DNA of 64,000 nt from Melitaea cinxia (GCF_905220565.1 NC_059409.1:14688549-14752548); one strand, 5' to 3'; shown: positions 35,120 through 45,309, numbered from the stretch's first letter. Notes: generated by a model from the sequence alone, not told the origin. Numbers and translations are program-made.

Positions 35120-35782
35120 AAAAAAAGAGAATATATCTTTATCGGTCGGCTGTTACTGTTACTGTTCTTTATGAAACAAGCATTAAACTTAAGCCTTAGA
35201 AACAAACAACCGCGTGTACATGCAAAAGATATTTATTAAAAAATAAATTAATTAATAATTGTAAAGCATCATTTTTTTAATTTAAATTATATATTATATA
35301 TATAATTATATACTAGTATATACTTATTATATATTTTAGGTATCTGTCAATTGCCTTCTTTCGTTATTCTCTCAGGCTTAACGTATAAGGATATATGGCG
35401 AAAAATTTAAAATGTAATAGAATCCTCTAAAATAATAAGGCAACGGTTTGACCGTAAAAATGTAAGGGAAAGGCAGATAGAGTTACTTTGTTCTAGATTT
35501 ATAGTAGAAAATTGCAATACCTTCCTCACTAAAACTTGCGGAACCTCCTGCTTCCAAGTCTTCTTCCTTCACCAGCACCTGTTCTCCGCGCCACTCCCAC
35601 TCAGGGTACACCTCCTGACCCTGGTAGCTCCGTTCAGGATATTCGTAGAACATTTGAAAATAATTCGAAATTTCAGAGTTCTGGTTAAAAACTTCTTGAT
35701 ACGGAATTTGTTCATAGTTTTGTATTTCTTGTTTCTCCTGTATTTCGTTTTGTAATAAAAAATTTGTTCGAATATATTCCAT
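30999..35782 (-). CDS. btn: Homeobox transcription factor of the Mox/buttonless type (three exons)
   Basis: Exons 35782-35530, 32137-31986 and 31079-30999 give 161 residues, close to fruit-fly Buttonless (about 158 aa). The homeodomain spans residues 92-151: GRKERTAFTKAQIRSLETEF, then NYLTRLRRYEIAVALNLTERQ and VKVWFQNRRMKWKRTK, with Gln50 and the WFQNR recognition helix. The run NYLTRLRRYEIAV is typical of Mox/Meox and Buttonless. Intron 1 is phase 1. Intron 2 is phase 0 between homeodomain residues 44 and 45. The N-terminus is acidic and rich in Gln and Tyr. The protein ends ten residues after the homeodomain. It should act in the nucleus as a sequence-specific DNA-binding regulator. Assignment to buttonless rather than another Mox-type gene rests on size and homeodomain. 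Confidence 0.85.
31735..31870 (+). mobile_element. Dispersed repeat family D, partial
   Basis: TAGCCTAAATTACTCCTTAC, GTCAAAATCGGTCCAGCCGT, TCCAGAGATTAGCCGGAACA and ACAGACAGACACACAGACC match the copies at 23278 and 34360. Located in intron 2 of the homeobox gene. Confidence 0.6.
31986..32137 (-). CDS. btn: Homeobox gene exon 2 (homeodomain helices 1 and 2)
   Basis: Acceptor TTTTGTTTTAG (phase 1) and donor GACAA|GTGAGA (phase 0 after Gln44 of the homeodomain). The open frame on either side runs into intron sequence and should be trimmed. Confidence 0.9.
32530..32700 (-). mobile_element. tRNA-derived SINE, family B variant, inverted
   Basis: On the minus strand the head reads GACGCGTTAGCGCAGCGG, and the tail has GGGGGCCGTTGAGTGAGAAG after GACATAGGAGAAAATCCTAC. 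This resembles 43385-43600 and 48098-48302. Located in intron 1 of the homeobox gene; the open frame over it is not a gene. Confidence 0.65.
32796..33392 (+). mobile_element. AACCGACTTCC element, near full-length copy
   Basis: Left end AACCGACTTCCAAAAAAGG, right end GTAATTGAAGTCGGTTTTTTTG followed by the hairpin GTTTGCGAGCAAAC and ACAATTATTTT. It lies in intron 1 of the homeobox gene. Related internal blocks appear more than once, so the body itself contains degenerate direct repeats (for example CGTCGACCTACGTTGTA and CGTCGATCTACGTTGTA). Confidence 0.8.
33822..34097 (+). repeat. Dispersed repeat family C, copy 3
   Basis: AACTAAGGTAGAGCACAGCA head, ACAGAAGATCATAGCTAAAT middle, and a GTTTGTCGACCTAGTTG end. 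Inside intron 1 of the homeobox gene. Confidence 0.7.
34360..34625 (+). mobile_element. Dispersed repeat family D, fuller copy
   Basis: Starts TACTAGCTGTGCCCACGTCTTCG and continues with AAATAAAAGTAGCCCAAGTT, AAAATCGGTCCAGCCGTTTC and AGCCGGAACAAAAAGACAGAC. The ends resemble the 3' and 5' motifs of Helitron-like elements, but this is not certain. Confidence 0.6.
34993..35250 (+). mobile_element. tRNA-derived SINE, family A, second copy
   Basis: CATCGGGCGAGTACAGTGAC head, GGTTCGATTCTCGCCTCGAG B-box region, a TA-rich expansion at 35075-35115, and the GGCTGTTACTG...AACAAGCATTAAAC tail, closely parallel to 1783-2036. Confidence 0.7.
35530..35782 (-). CDS. btn: Homeobox gene exon 1 (N-terminus)
   Basis: ATG at 35782 opens 84 codons rich in Gln, Glu and Tyr, including YPEWEWRGEQVLVKEEDLE. 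Donor TTTTA|GTGAGG leaves one base, matching the phase-1 acceptor of exon 2 and creating Asn85. A second donor GAAG|GTATTG nine bases further (exon end 35521) is also phase 1. It would add three residues, with Asp at the joint. It is assigned to the homeobox gene by phase, strand and lack of any other candidate. Confidence 0.72.
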
Positions 35783-36211
35783 AATTAAAAAAAAGAATCT
35801 TATTACAATTATATTCTATAATTTTATTAATTAAAATTCTCGTTTAAGAAAAAATAATCACAAATCACTGTTTGTACGTCTCTACACTAAAGCCACGTCC
35901 TCCTGAAATCGCTGTAAGATTTCGAATCAAGTGAGATGCGCAGCGTAAGCGCAAGGGCGGAGCTTCTGGCCTGCCCAATGAATTTACGATTAATCGCTTA
36001 ATCACGTTTCGTAACTGGCCGCCTTAAGTTGTGATATTACTATCGGTATTAATAACAAAGTAGCTGTATCTGAGTTAAATATTTAATTATCTATACACAG
36101 GCTTTTCACGAATAAAATAAAATAATAATTTAAAAAAAAGAAAAAAAAACTGATATTATAATTATGTACGATGTCGCATAAAATTTCGAAGGATACCGTA
36201 TTAATATTTTT

Positions 36212-36843
36212 AGCCGACTTCCAAAAAAGGAGGAGGTTCTCAATTCGACTGTATATATATATATTTTTTTATGTATGTTACATCAGAACTTTTGACTGGG
36301 TGGAGCGATTTCGACAAATTTTCTTTTAATCGAAAGGTGGTGTGTGCCAATTGGTCCCATTTAAATTTATTTGAGATCTAACAACTACTTTTCGAGCTAT
36401 ATCTAATAATGCGTTTTTACTTGACGCTTTTTTCGTCGACCTACGTTGTATTATACCGCATAACTTTCTACTGGATGTACCGATTTTTATATTTCTTTTT
36501 TTGTTAGAAAGGAGATATCCCTAGTTTGGTATCATGATAAGGAAACCAGGATCTGATGATGTGATCCCAGAGAAATTGATGGAAATTCTTGAAAATCCGC
36601 AATAACTTTTTACTGGGTGTACCGATTTTGATAATTTTTAATTTAATCGAAAGCTGATGTTTATATAAATTTCATTGAGATCTGATAACTACTTTTTGAG
36701 TAATCTTTGATAACGCGCAGTTACTTGAGTATTTTTTCGTCGACCTACGTTGTATTATACCGCATAACTTTCTATTGGATGTACCAATTTTGATAATTCT
36801 TTTTTTGTTGGAAAGGAGATATCCGAGCAAACACAATTATTTA
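36212..36843 (+). mobile_element. AACCGACTTCC element, rearranged copy
   Basis: Left end GCCGACTTCCAAAAAAGG. Internal blocks including ACGTTGTATTATACCGCATAAC occur twice. The right end has lost GAAGTCGGTT but keeps GAGCAAACACAATTATTT, the 3' terminus seen in the other copies. Confidence 0.7.
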
Positions 36844-37496
36844 TTAAGTGTACAGTATGTTTAATATTGTTTCGATCAGGTGAATCTCTATTAGTTGTAT
36901 TTCACGCAGGCGGGTTTTTTGTTTTTTTTTTTGTAATTATTTTATTTGTGTCTTTTTAGTTAGACAAATTACGTTATCAATTCAATTCATTAAGAGTTTA
37001 CATCATGTGCTTGATTAAGTAATTTTTTAGATTCAAGAGAACTGATAGCAAGCCCAAAGAGAGATCTCACTCTGCTCAAAGCTACTTAAGCCTGACCTTT
37101 AGCAATGTTTTTTTAAGATAAATTTTCATCTATCACACTTAATTCTAATGCAGAGAAAAACAAAGGAGGTTCTAAAGTCGCCACGTTTTTTTCTTATGTT
37201 TGACCATGCATAACTTTTTACAGAGTAGTCAGAATTTGATAATTATTTTTTTATTGGAAAGGCTACATCCCGAAGTTGATAGTCGTCTAGGTGAGAAAGA
37301 AGCGCGTCTTGCAGCCGCTTGGCATAGGCATGGGAAAGAGCGGTCCACATTTTTTAAAACTTTCTTATTTTTTTTTATTAGTATTATACTAATAATAATC
37401 ATGATATACTTTTTTGAAATCCTTGTATCAATCCCTTTAATATGATATCCCTATTGTAGTAAGTATTCGCAAGAATTTTTTTTTTCATTATCTACA

Positions 37497-37700
37497 ATGA
37501 CTTCGCCAGCCGCCATGTTTAATTTTTTTTAACGTTATCTATCTAAAAATACTTGACTCGTGCTGCTCAGACAAATCTAACGATACCTCAGTTAGACAAA
37601 TCCGTTCAGGGGTTCTGGAGATATGAGGTAATAAAGAATATTACATACAAGATACGCGCGAAAAATATAACCCTTCCTTTGCATTCGGGTGAAAAAAAGA
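37497..37700 (-). repeat. Left arm of a large inverted repeat
   Basis: Blocks such as GCCAGCCGCC, CTAACGATACCTCAGTTAGAC, GTAATAAAGAATATTACATAC and AAGATACGCGCGAAAAATATAACCCTTCC are matched in reverse complement, with divergence, at 38328-38560. The open frame over this arm is not a gene. Confidence 0.65.
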
Positions 37701-37760
37701 CTAAAAGAAAACTGAAATTTATTACATCTAGTGACAAAATGAAAACTGCAATTTCTATAT

Positions 37761-37972
37761 CTTATATATAAAATCCTCGTGTCACAATGTTAGTTACCAT
37801 ACTCCTCCGAAACGGCTGGACCGATTTTTATGAAGTTTTGTGTGCATCGGGTAGGTCTGAGAATGGCCAACTGTCTCTGTCTGTTTTTCATACCCCTAAA
37901 TTATAAGGGATTAAGGGGTTAATAACATATATGGCAAAACAAAGTTTACGGGGTCGGCTAGTACACATATAA
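37761..37972 (+). mobile_element. Non-autonomous Helitron-like element, copy 4
   Basis: TCTTATATATAAAATCCTCGTG start, CTCCTCCGAAACGGCTGGAC block, ATATATGGCAAAACAAAGTT and GGGGTCGGCTAGT end. It is closest to 4870-5070, and it sits between the two arms of the inverted repeat. Confidence 0.7.
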
Positions 37973-38287
37973 AGTTATATTATTTATCTCTAAGAGGGTT
38001 AAATAATATACGTGTTAAGGTATGGTATCGTATGCGGTGTTAATCAAAGAAAACACTGAATTAGTAGCAATTTTCTTCATACAGATTAGTACTTTGATTT
38101 ACATGTTTGTAGATCTACTAAATTTTATTGAGTAAATTACAGATTAGTGCCCAATTTTATGCGACTTCCATAGCGTTAGAAATAAACTAAATTTGTCATT
38201 AGCTGACCCTACAAACGATATTCTGTCTATCTGCCAGACGTGTTAAGTTGAAATTATCTTTTTTTTTGCTATTATCGGGTCGGGTCG

Positions 38288-38327
38288 GGTAATTAAGGAA
38301 TTGCTATGCAATTTCCTTAATTACCCG
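38288..38327. repeat. Near-perfect short hairpin
   Basis: GGGTAATTAAGGAA and TTTCCTTAATTACCC form a 14-bp stem around an 11-base loop. It lies at the inner edge of the inverted-repeat arm at 38328-38560. Confidence 0.7.
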
Positions 38328-38560
38328 ACTGCCAAGGAAGGGTTATGTTTTTCGCGCGTATCTTGTATGTATGTATGTTTGTATGTAATATTCTTTACTA
38401 TCTCATATTTCCAGAACCACTGAACGGATTTACATAATTGAGGTATCGTTAGGTTCTTCTTAGCTGCCCAAGTGTTCTTAGATAAGTGACATTAAAAAAA
38501 AATCAAACAAGGCGGCTGCGCGAAACCATTGTAGTTAATGAAAAAAAAAATTTTTTTCTC
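38328..38560 (+). repeat. Right arm of a large inverted repeat
   Basis: GGAAGGGTTATGTTTTTCGC, GCGTATCTTGTATGTATG, TAATATTCTTTACTATCTC, TTGAGGTATCGTTAGGTTC and AAGGCGGCTGCGC correspond in reverse to the arm at 37497-37700. The element continues to a GCGGGATCAGCTAAT end near 38705, similar to Helitron 3' ends. Confidence 0.6.
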
Positions 38561-39124
38561 GAATACTACAATATGGGTATCAAATTGAAGGGCACAATAC
38601 AAGGATTTTAAAAAGGTATATCATGATTATTATTTTTCATTCCGTAAAAAAAAGCTCTACGAAGTATTGGAAAAACTAACAAAACAAATTTTGCGGGATC
38701 AGCTAATATAAAAGCAAAAATATATATTTAGTTATAGTAGATAAGAAAACTGTCAATATCGGACCAAGTCCAAGCTTTCCAAGGCAATCTTAGTACTGCT
38801 GGGTTGAAATTGCATTATAATGAAAAAACTCAAGCCGGTAAGCAAAAAATCCATGATTTACTAAAAAGTCACGGGCAAATAATACCCCGTGGATGTTGTG
38901 TCACTAAATATAATAAAGAAAATCGAAAAGTAATTATGATTTAGGTGCGAGCGACGAATTACATGTGTTTATCGATGTGGGATCGTGTTAGCGAATCCCT
39001 CGAGACCTTTCCGTCCTTAGTTCTCACGACCCGGGCATTTTACGAGTGTAGTAGTTGCTGAGTGAAATATTCTTTGATGAAAAACTTTATTAGAAATAGT
39101 GTGAAAAATATTTTATTTTTATTA

Positions 39125-39305
39125 TACAACTAGGTCGGCAAACAAGCGTACGGCTCACTTAATGATAAATGATTACCGTAGCTTATAGACGCCTGCAACA
39201 ATAGAAACATTGCTAACGCGTTGCCGATCAATATTCCCAATCCTCCAGAAGCTCTGGCCACCTTACTCACCACAGGAACACAACACTGTTTGAAATCAGT
39301 ATTAT
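39125..39305 (-). repeat. Dispersed repeat family C, inverted copy
   Basis: AACTAGGTCGGCAAACAAGC on the plus strand is the reversed end of the family. It is followed by CGTTGCCGATCAATATTCCC and CACAGGAACACAACACTG, and is truncated after AGTATTATTTAA. Confidence 0.7.
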
Positions 39306-39954
39306 TTAAATGTAATTGGAAAATAATGCAAGATTTTTAAGAAATTTTAAAAGATTTTTTTTAAATTTTAAAGATTTTTAAAATAATAATAACAAAGTAT
39401 TTAAAGAAAAGAAATTAAAGTTTAATTTCCATCGAGTTCTAATTTTTAAGGGATTAATGACCATTACTATTATTTATTTTACTTTTTGATGTTTGTTTTA
39501 TCGTAAGCTCATACTATTTAATCCACAACTATTTAAACAGGTCCCAAATACGATAGACGACAGTAACTAATACCAAAAAAAAGGAGCCTAAATATATTTT
39601 ACATTACAAACTAAACTATGTTTGCAGTTGTCGTTACAATATTTTTATTTAAAAAGCTTTACTGTAATCAATGAAAATTTTCTTTAAGATTTCGGTTTCA
39701 GCGCAGTACGAACCGTTGTTATTATGTAATGGAGATTAAATCGACAGGAAAATGAAATGAGACATGTTACCAGCTGACGGTTCAAGATTGCAAATGGTAT
39801 TTTATAATAGGAAGCTCATCCTGCGACACAGATAGCACTTGTTCTGCATGACTTTACTTCCTTAAAATCTAGATCGTTAATGGCTAATAACAATTCAGTG
39901 CTAATTTATAACTAGAAAAGGAAAAATTATTTTAATTTCAATTTGTATTTCTTT

Positions 39955-40290
39955 GACGCCGCGTTGGCGCAACGGTTACAGCCATGGATTGTACCTGTTG
40001 CGCTGGCGGTTGCGGGTTCGATACCCGCACATGACAAACATTTGTATTGGCCATACAGGTGTTTGCCGTGGTCTGGGTGTTTGTGCCGTCCTTGTGGGTC
40101 TCCCCACCGTGCCTCGGAGAGCACGTTAAGCCGTCGGTCCCGGTTGTTATCATGTACACCCGATAGCGATCGTTACTCATAGTAGGGAATATATCCGCCA
40201 GCCCGCAGTGGAGCAGCGTGATGGATTAAGCTCTGATCCTTCTCCTATATGGGGAAAGAGGCCTATGCCCAGTAGTGGGATATTTTTAAT
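39955..40290 (+). mobile_element. tRNA-derived SINE, family B, well preserved
   Basis: A-box-like GTTGGCGCAACGGTTAC near 39963 and B-box GGTTCGATACC near 40014 mark the tRNA-like head. The body has CATTTGTATTGGCCATACAGG, CCTTGTGGGTCTCCCCACCG, GAGAGCACGTTAAGCCG, CGATCGTTACTCATAGTAGG and GAGGCCTATGCCCAGTAGTG. The open frames across it are repeat-derived. Confidence 0.85.
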
Positions 40291-40362
40291 AACAATCAAT
40301 AAAAAAATTTAATAAAATCGATTTTCAGCCTAGGTTTTAGGTATAAATACCTATCTATTATT

Positions 40363-40665
40363 AACCGACTTCCAAAAAAGAGGGGGTATGTTCTATTATA
40401 TATATATTTATGTATGTTCGGGGATAACTTCGTCGTTTATGAACCAATTTTGATAATTCTTTTTTAATTGGAAAGGAAATATCCCAAGGATGATACCATG
40501 ATAAGAAAACCAGGATCTGATAATGGAATCCCAGAGTAATCGAGTGGAACCCTCGAAAAGTGCGTTTGTTAATTTTGTTATTTTTTTTTTCGTCTACTTA
40601 CGTTGTATTATTGTCGGTGTAATTGATGTCGGTTTTTTTAGTTTGCTAGCAAACACAATTATTCT
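40363..40665 (+). mobile_element. AACCGACTTCC element, internally deleted copy
   Basis: AACCGACTTCCAAAAAAGAGG at the left and TGATGTCGGTTTTTTTAG, the hairpin TTTGCTAGCAAA and CACAATTATT at the right. The loop differs from other copies (TA instead of GA) while the stem is kept. Confidence 0.75.
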
Positions 40666-40747
40666 CATTATGCGTACCTACACATGTGTTTATTTTGAAC
40701 GGATGGAGTGAAAGGTGAAACAATTAAAATAAAAGTATTATACTTTA

Positions 40748-41090
40748 TACGCGTTGGCGCAACGGCCGCAGCACTGGTTTGTGGTTGTTGCGCTGGCGGT
40801 GGCGGGCTTGATCCCCGCATATGACAAATATTTGCATTATCCATACCAATATTTGCCGTGGTCTAAGTGTTTATGCACTCCTTGTGGGGAGACCCACCGT
40901 GCCGCGGAGAGCACGTTGAGCCGTTGGTTCCGGTTGTTATCATGTATCTGATAGCGATCGTTACTCATACTAAGGAATATATCCGTCAACTCCCATTGAA
41001 GCAGCGTGGTGGATTAGGCTCTGATCCTTCTCCTACAAGGGGAAAGGGGCCTGTGCCCAGCAGTGCGATATTACAGGCTGAAGCTAAACT
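40748..41090 (+). mobile_element. tRNA-derived SINE, family B, second copy
   Basis: Head GCGTTGGCGCAACGGCCGCAG, B-box-like GGGCTTGATCCCCGC, and the body blocks of 39955-40290 in the same order, ending CCAGCAGTGCGATATTACAGG. Confidence 0.8.
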
Positions 41091-41393
41091 TTATTACACA
41101 CAACTGTAAATATTCTTTGTGATCCTACTTCTCCTCTTCCTGCGTCCCTTCTGGATTTGCGCTCTTTACCTGGCCAACGTTATATTTACGGGACTTCACT
41201 CAAATTACCATACAAAATTATATGCAACAATAATAACCCATGAGAGTGATTTGTCTTAAACTACCAAACATAAAGATTGCAATAGAAAGGCGAATGTATC
41301 ATGCTTTTATGTTTATATTTTTAAACCGACTACAAAAAAAGAAATGGGTTACCTATGTTATTTTACTTGTCGATGTAATTGACGTCGTTTTTT

Positions 41394-42014
41394 AACCGAC
41401 TTCCAAAAAAGGAGGAGGTTCTCAATTCGATTGTATTTTTTTTTTTTTTTTTTTTTTATGTATGTTACATCAGAACTTTTGACCAGGTGGACCGATTTCG
41501 ACAAATTTTATTTTAATCGAAAGGTGGTGTGTGCCAATTGGTCCCATTTAAATTTATTTGAGATCTAACAACTACTTTTCGAGTTATATCTAATAATGCG
41601 TTTTTACTTGACGCTTTTTTCGTCGACCTACGTTGTATTATACCGCATAACTTTCTACTAGATGTACCGATTTTGACAATTCTTTTTTTGTTGGAAAGAG
41701 GATATCCCTAGTTTAGTACCATGATAAGGAAACCAGGATCTGATGATGGGATCCCAGACAAATCGAGGGAAACTCTCGAAAATCCGCAAAAACTTTTTAC
41801 TGGGTATACCGATTTTGATAATTTTTGATTTAATCGAAAGCTGATGTTTATCATGTGGTCACATAAAAATTTTATCGAGATCTGATAACTACTTTTTGAG
41901 TAATCTTTGATAACGCGTAGTTACTTGACTATTTTTTCCTCGATCTACGTTGTATTACTCGTCGATGTAATTGAAGTCGGTTTTTTTTTCGTTTGCGAGC
42001 AAACACAATTATTT
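41394..42014 (+). mobile_element. AACCGACTTCC element, near full-length copy
   Basis: A good reference copy: left end AACCGACTTCCAAAAAAGG, a T-run, the GGACCGATTTCGACAAATTT block, two ACGTTGTATTA blocks, right end AATTGAAGTCGGTTTTTTTTTC, then GTTTGCGAGCAAAC and ACAATTATTT. It shows no coding capacity. Confidence 0.82.
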
Positions 42015-42162
42015 TAGTTTGCTATTAAATACAATTTGAGTTTGAATGATGCGTGCTTATGAAAAGAAGAATAATAATTTAATTGTGACTATGACTAACA
42101 AGAACGATTGAATTGTAATTTGTAATGAAGTATTGTAACTTTTCTGATAGTAGTTTAGACAG

Positions 42163-42360
42163 TGGCATAGAGAGAGGGGCAAGGGGGGGCTCATGCCCTG
42201 GGCGCTACTCACAAAGGGACGCCAAATAGTCCATAAAACTAAAAATTTCTGTACATATTATATGGTTTTCGTATGGGAGGGGGGGGCTAAAAATATGGCT
42301 ATGGGGGGCTAAACATATTTAGAGCCCCGGGCGCGAGTTAAATTCGCTACGCCTCTGAGT
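42163..42360. repeat. GC-rich dispersed-repeat-like block
   Basis: GAGAGAGGGGCAAGGGGGGGCTC and AGCCCCGGGCGCGAGTTAAATTCGCTACGCCTCTGAG stand out from the AT-rich background. It looks like part of a mobile element, but no second copy is in this window. Confidence 0.35.
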
Positions 42361-42755
42361 TGAGATATTTATATAAGACGTGGATAAGTTTCTTCTTTAT
42401 ACAACTAGGTCGGCAAACACAAACGTACTTAGATTCGTTCGTTGACATTTTAGTTTAGTCATACATGTTGTTTTACCCATTTATCACGTCGCACGAATTC
42501 CTAAAACGTACTTTAGTAACATAAATTTCTCTTTTCTCTTTCATTGCGCCCCTCGTGTTTTGGCAGCTGCATCACGACGATCAATATATGACGTTCGATT
42601 TTTTAACGTTGTTTATTTTTTTGTAAGTTATGATAGCCGCTGACACGCCATTATGACGTGTAAAAGTTTGAATGTTAGTCATTCTTTGTAAAAATATCGT
42701 AGTAACAAAAATCGGTTATTTTATTTTTGTTTTGAACTATTTTATCAGCTACATT

Positions 42756-43042
42756 TAGGGCCTTTTTACAGATAATGGATAAAGTTTATACTACGAATAA
42801 GTTACGAATAAACTTTAACAGCAGAAGGTAAAACTGGTCATTTTAGAACCTAATTCACCTTAATTTTAAACTACGTCTTTCAGATTCACAATTGGGGATT
42901 AAAATAACTCTTAAATAAATAGAAATTCGACAGGGAATAACAAAATAAAATTATAGATTTTATACTGTTTTATATCGTCATACGTCAGATGTATAGCTTT
43001 ATTGGGTTGCCGTTAAAATTAAGCGGTAAAACAGGCCCTTAG
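42756..43042. mobile_element. MITE-like element with GGGCCT inverted ends
   Basis: Left end TAGGGCCTTTTTACAG and right end GTAAAACAGGCCCTTAG are inverted repeats with a few mismatches. The body is AT-rich and noncoding and includes GGATAAAGT and ACGAATAA, shared with 16085-16605. Confidence 0.65.
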
Positions 43043-43384
43043 TAAAAAAGCATACAAAGATGACGACAATAGACAAGATTCGTGTAAAGTTTATACAAAT
43101 GACTAGCACTGCTTCGAGGATTCTATCTCTACTTGTGACAAATACTATGTTAATACCATATATAAGAATACAAAGATGTTTGTATACTTATATATGGCGT
43201 GTTTCTAGATAGATACACGTGACTATGATTATACCAATTGAGTCAAGGTGGTCGCAACACTACAATAACAACAACTGGTGGTAGCAACACTAAATGAAAA
43301 TCAAAAATTACTTTAATTTTTTTTAAGTAAACATCAAAAGCACTTTTGTAATGTCATTTTAGAAATTAAAGTGTTAAATGTTAT

Positions 43385-43602
43385 GACGACGCGTTGGCGC
43401 AGCGGTCACAGTAGTGACTGTTGCGGTGGCGGTCGCGGGTTCGATCCCCGCTCAAGATAGATATTTGTATTGGCCATATAGATGTTTATCGTGGTCTGGG
43501 CGTTTGTGCATGTGTATTGTGTATGTTTCAAGACCCCCAACACGGGAGAAAATCCTACTGGGGGCCATTGAGTGTGAACCGTTTATTTATTTAAGTGTTT
43601 AA
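43385..43602 (+). mobile_element. tRNA-derived SINE, family B variant
   Basis: Head GACGCGTTGGCGCAGCGGTC, B-box GGTTCGATCCC, body GATATTTGTATTGGCCATATAG, and a different tail GAAAATCCTACTGGGGGCCATTGAGTGTG that also appears in 32530-32700 and 48098-48302. Confidence 0.8.
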
Positions 43603-44014
43603 TGATTATTCCTAATATAAAGACAAATAGTAAAAATAGTACAAGTATGTATTTACACATATATCCGCAAAGCGTCGTAATATACAATATTCATTTTTAG
43701 CGGAAACTATATAGTTGCGTGGTCTAATTTTTTATACTAATAATTTATGACAAACTGTTAAAACACAGACAGACAAATGTATTATATGTACATTATATAT
43801 TACAATTAAATAGATTGTATGCTTTATATAAATATAGAAATAAAAAATAATCGCTCAATCAACAATATTTGAACGACTACACCAAATTAAGTAATTCTTT
43901 ATTGTATTCCTTATTGTCAGGACGAGGTACATTAGATACAAGAAAATAAAAAAAATTAAGTATTTATTTAACAAAAAATAACGCGGTATGGTTTGCCGGA
44001 TCAGCTAATCATCA

Positions 44015-44295
44015 TTACATAGTATAAATTCTTAGATCTTTAAAACTTATAATGCGACGGATTTTGATGTGAATTTCTTAAGTAAATAGAGTGATTCCAG
44101 AAGAAGGTTTATGTGTATAATACATACATATTATAGTAAGGGAACACTGACAGTTTTAGAGGTTTCTAATGTGATGTCGTAAATAAACACATTTTTTGCG
44201 CTTACTTTGCAAATATATATTTTATTTTTCTATTATTTTTTTATTTATGCTGATAAACATTGCATCCGTACGAAGCCCGTGCGGGTTGCTAGTAC
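44015..44295 (-). mobile_element. Dispersed element of the TAGCGACCCGCC type, inverted
   Basis: Plus-strand order CATTACATAGTATAAATTC, TTAGATCTTTAAAAC, GACGGATTTTGATG, ATAGAGTGATTCCAGAAG, and GAAGCCCGTGCGGGTTGCTAG. It is parallel to 5200-5455. Confidence 0.6.
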
Positions 44296-44639
44296 CTACT
44301 AAATAAAATGTTATAGAATATTTTTTTTTTTACTGTTAGTATTCTACGTTAAATACGAGCTATTTACCGTCTCCGTGTCTACTAAAAAACGCCGTAGTTC
44401 CCGGTCCTCATGCTTTATGATGTATATCAAACAGTCTTAAAAAGATAGAGCATCCGAAATTATTTTCTTTACATATATTATAATGAAGTGACTGGCCGTA
44501 AATATGCCCAAGCGAGTCTTTCAAATACGTCTGTTTTTCTCATCAGAAACTAAATCAGTAGGGTTGGCGAATGAGCTAGCCCGTTGGCGCTGTTTGCTTT
44601 TAGCCGAGTGTAGTACTATGCTATACCCAGACTCAGGAA

Positions 44640-44775
44640 TGTAGTATAGAATTTATTTAGTCATATATCTAAGTATAATTAATAGAAAAAAATATCTATC
44701 AGTCGTCTGTTACCTATAACACAAGCATTAAGTTGCTTATATTGTAAACAGATGACCGCGTGTGTGTTAAAAAAC
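44640..44775 (+). mobile_element. tRNA-derived SINE, family A, tail remnant
   Basis: CGTCTGTTACCTATAACACAAGCATTAAGTTGC and AACAGATGACCGCGTGTGTG match the tail of 1783-2036. The head upstream is badly decayed. Confidence 0.5.
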
Positions 44776-45309
44776 TATATACTAATGGCTTGTTTCATGA
44801 TAGCTGATTAAGTATCGTACATAATCAATTGATATGCATACCGCCAGAAGGTAAAACAGACTGATAAAGTAATAAAACCTGAAGAAAAAGAAGAAATATC
44901 TATCAGGCAAATTGGAGTTTGACCGTGAAACGAGAAAATAAGTCAATTTTTTCTGTTAGTTACCTTTTTACACGCATCTGATGGCGATGGTAGTAAGAGT
45001 AAAAACTAAATCAAAATCAAAAATTACTCTACTCAAGTGAGCTTCAAAAGAACTGAAACGTCATTTTGATAAATAAAATTATATGTATTTATTTTTAATA
45101 AATTAAACTAGGTAAATTACAGTGAAGTTCCCGCTGATTCCAGAGACGAATCAGCAAGCATCTCCGTCCGTCGCGTCGTCCTCTTTAAAACTGTCTTTTG
45201 TTTTTTGTCATATCTTGCATTAAATACAGCGTCAATAAATCCACACATCTTTGTCCTTAGAATCGTGAAATGAATAATATGCTTAAGCTATTAAATTATT
45301 TTTATATAA

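Noticed and set aside
39955..40290. A functional tRNA gene
   Set aside because: A- and B-box-like sequences are present, but no full cloverleaf could be drawn. The tRNA-like head is followed by a repeated body, so it is a SINE.
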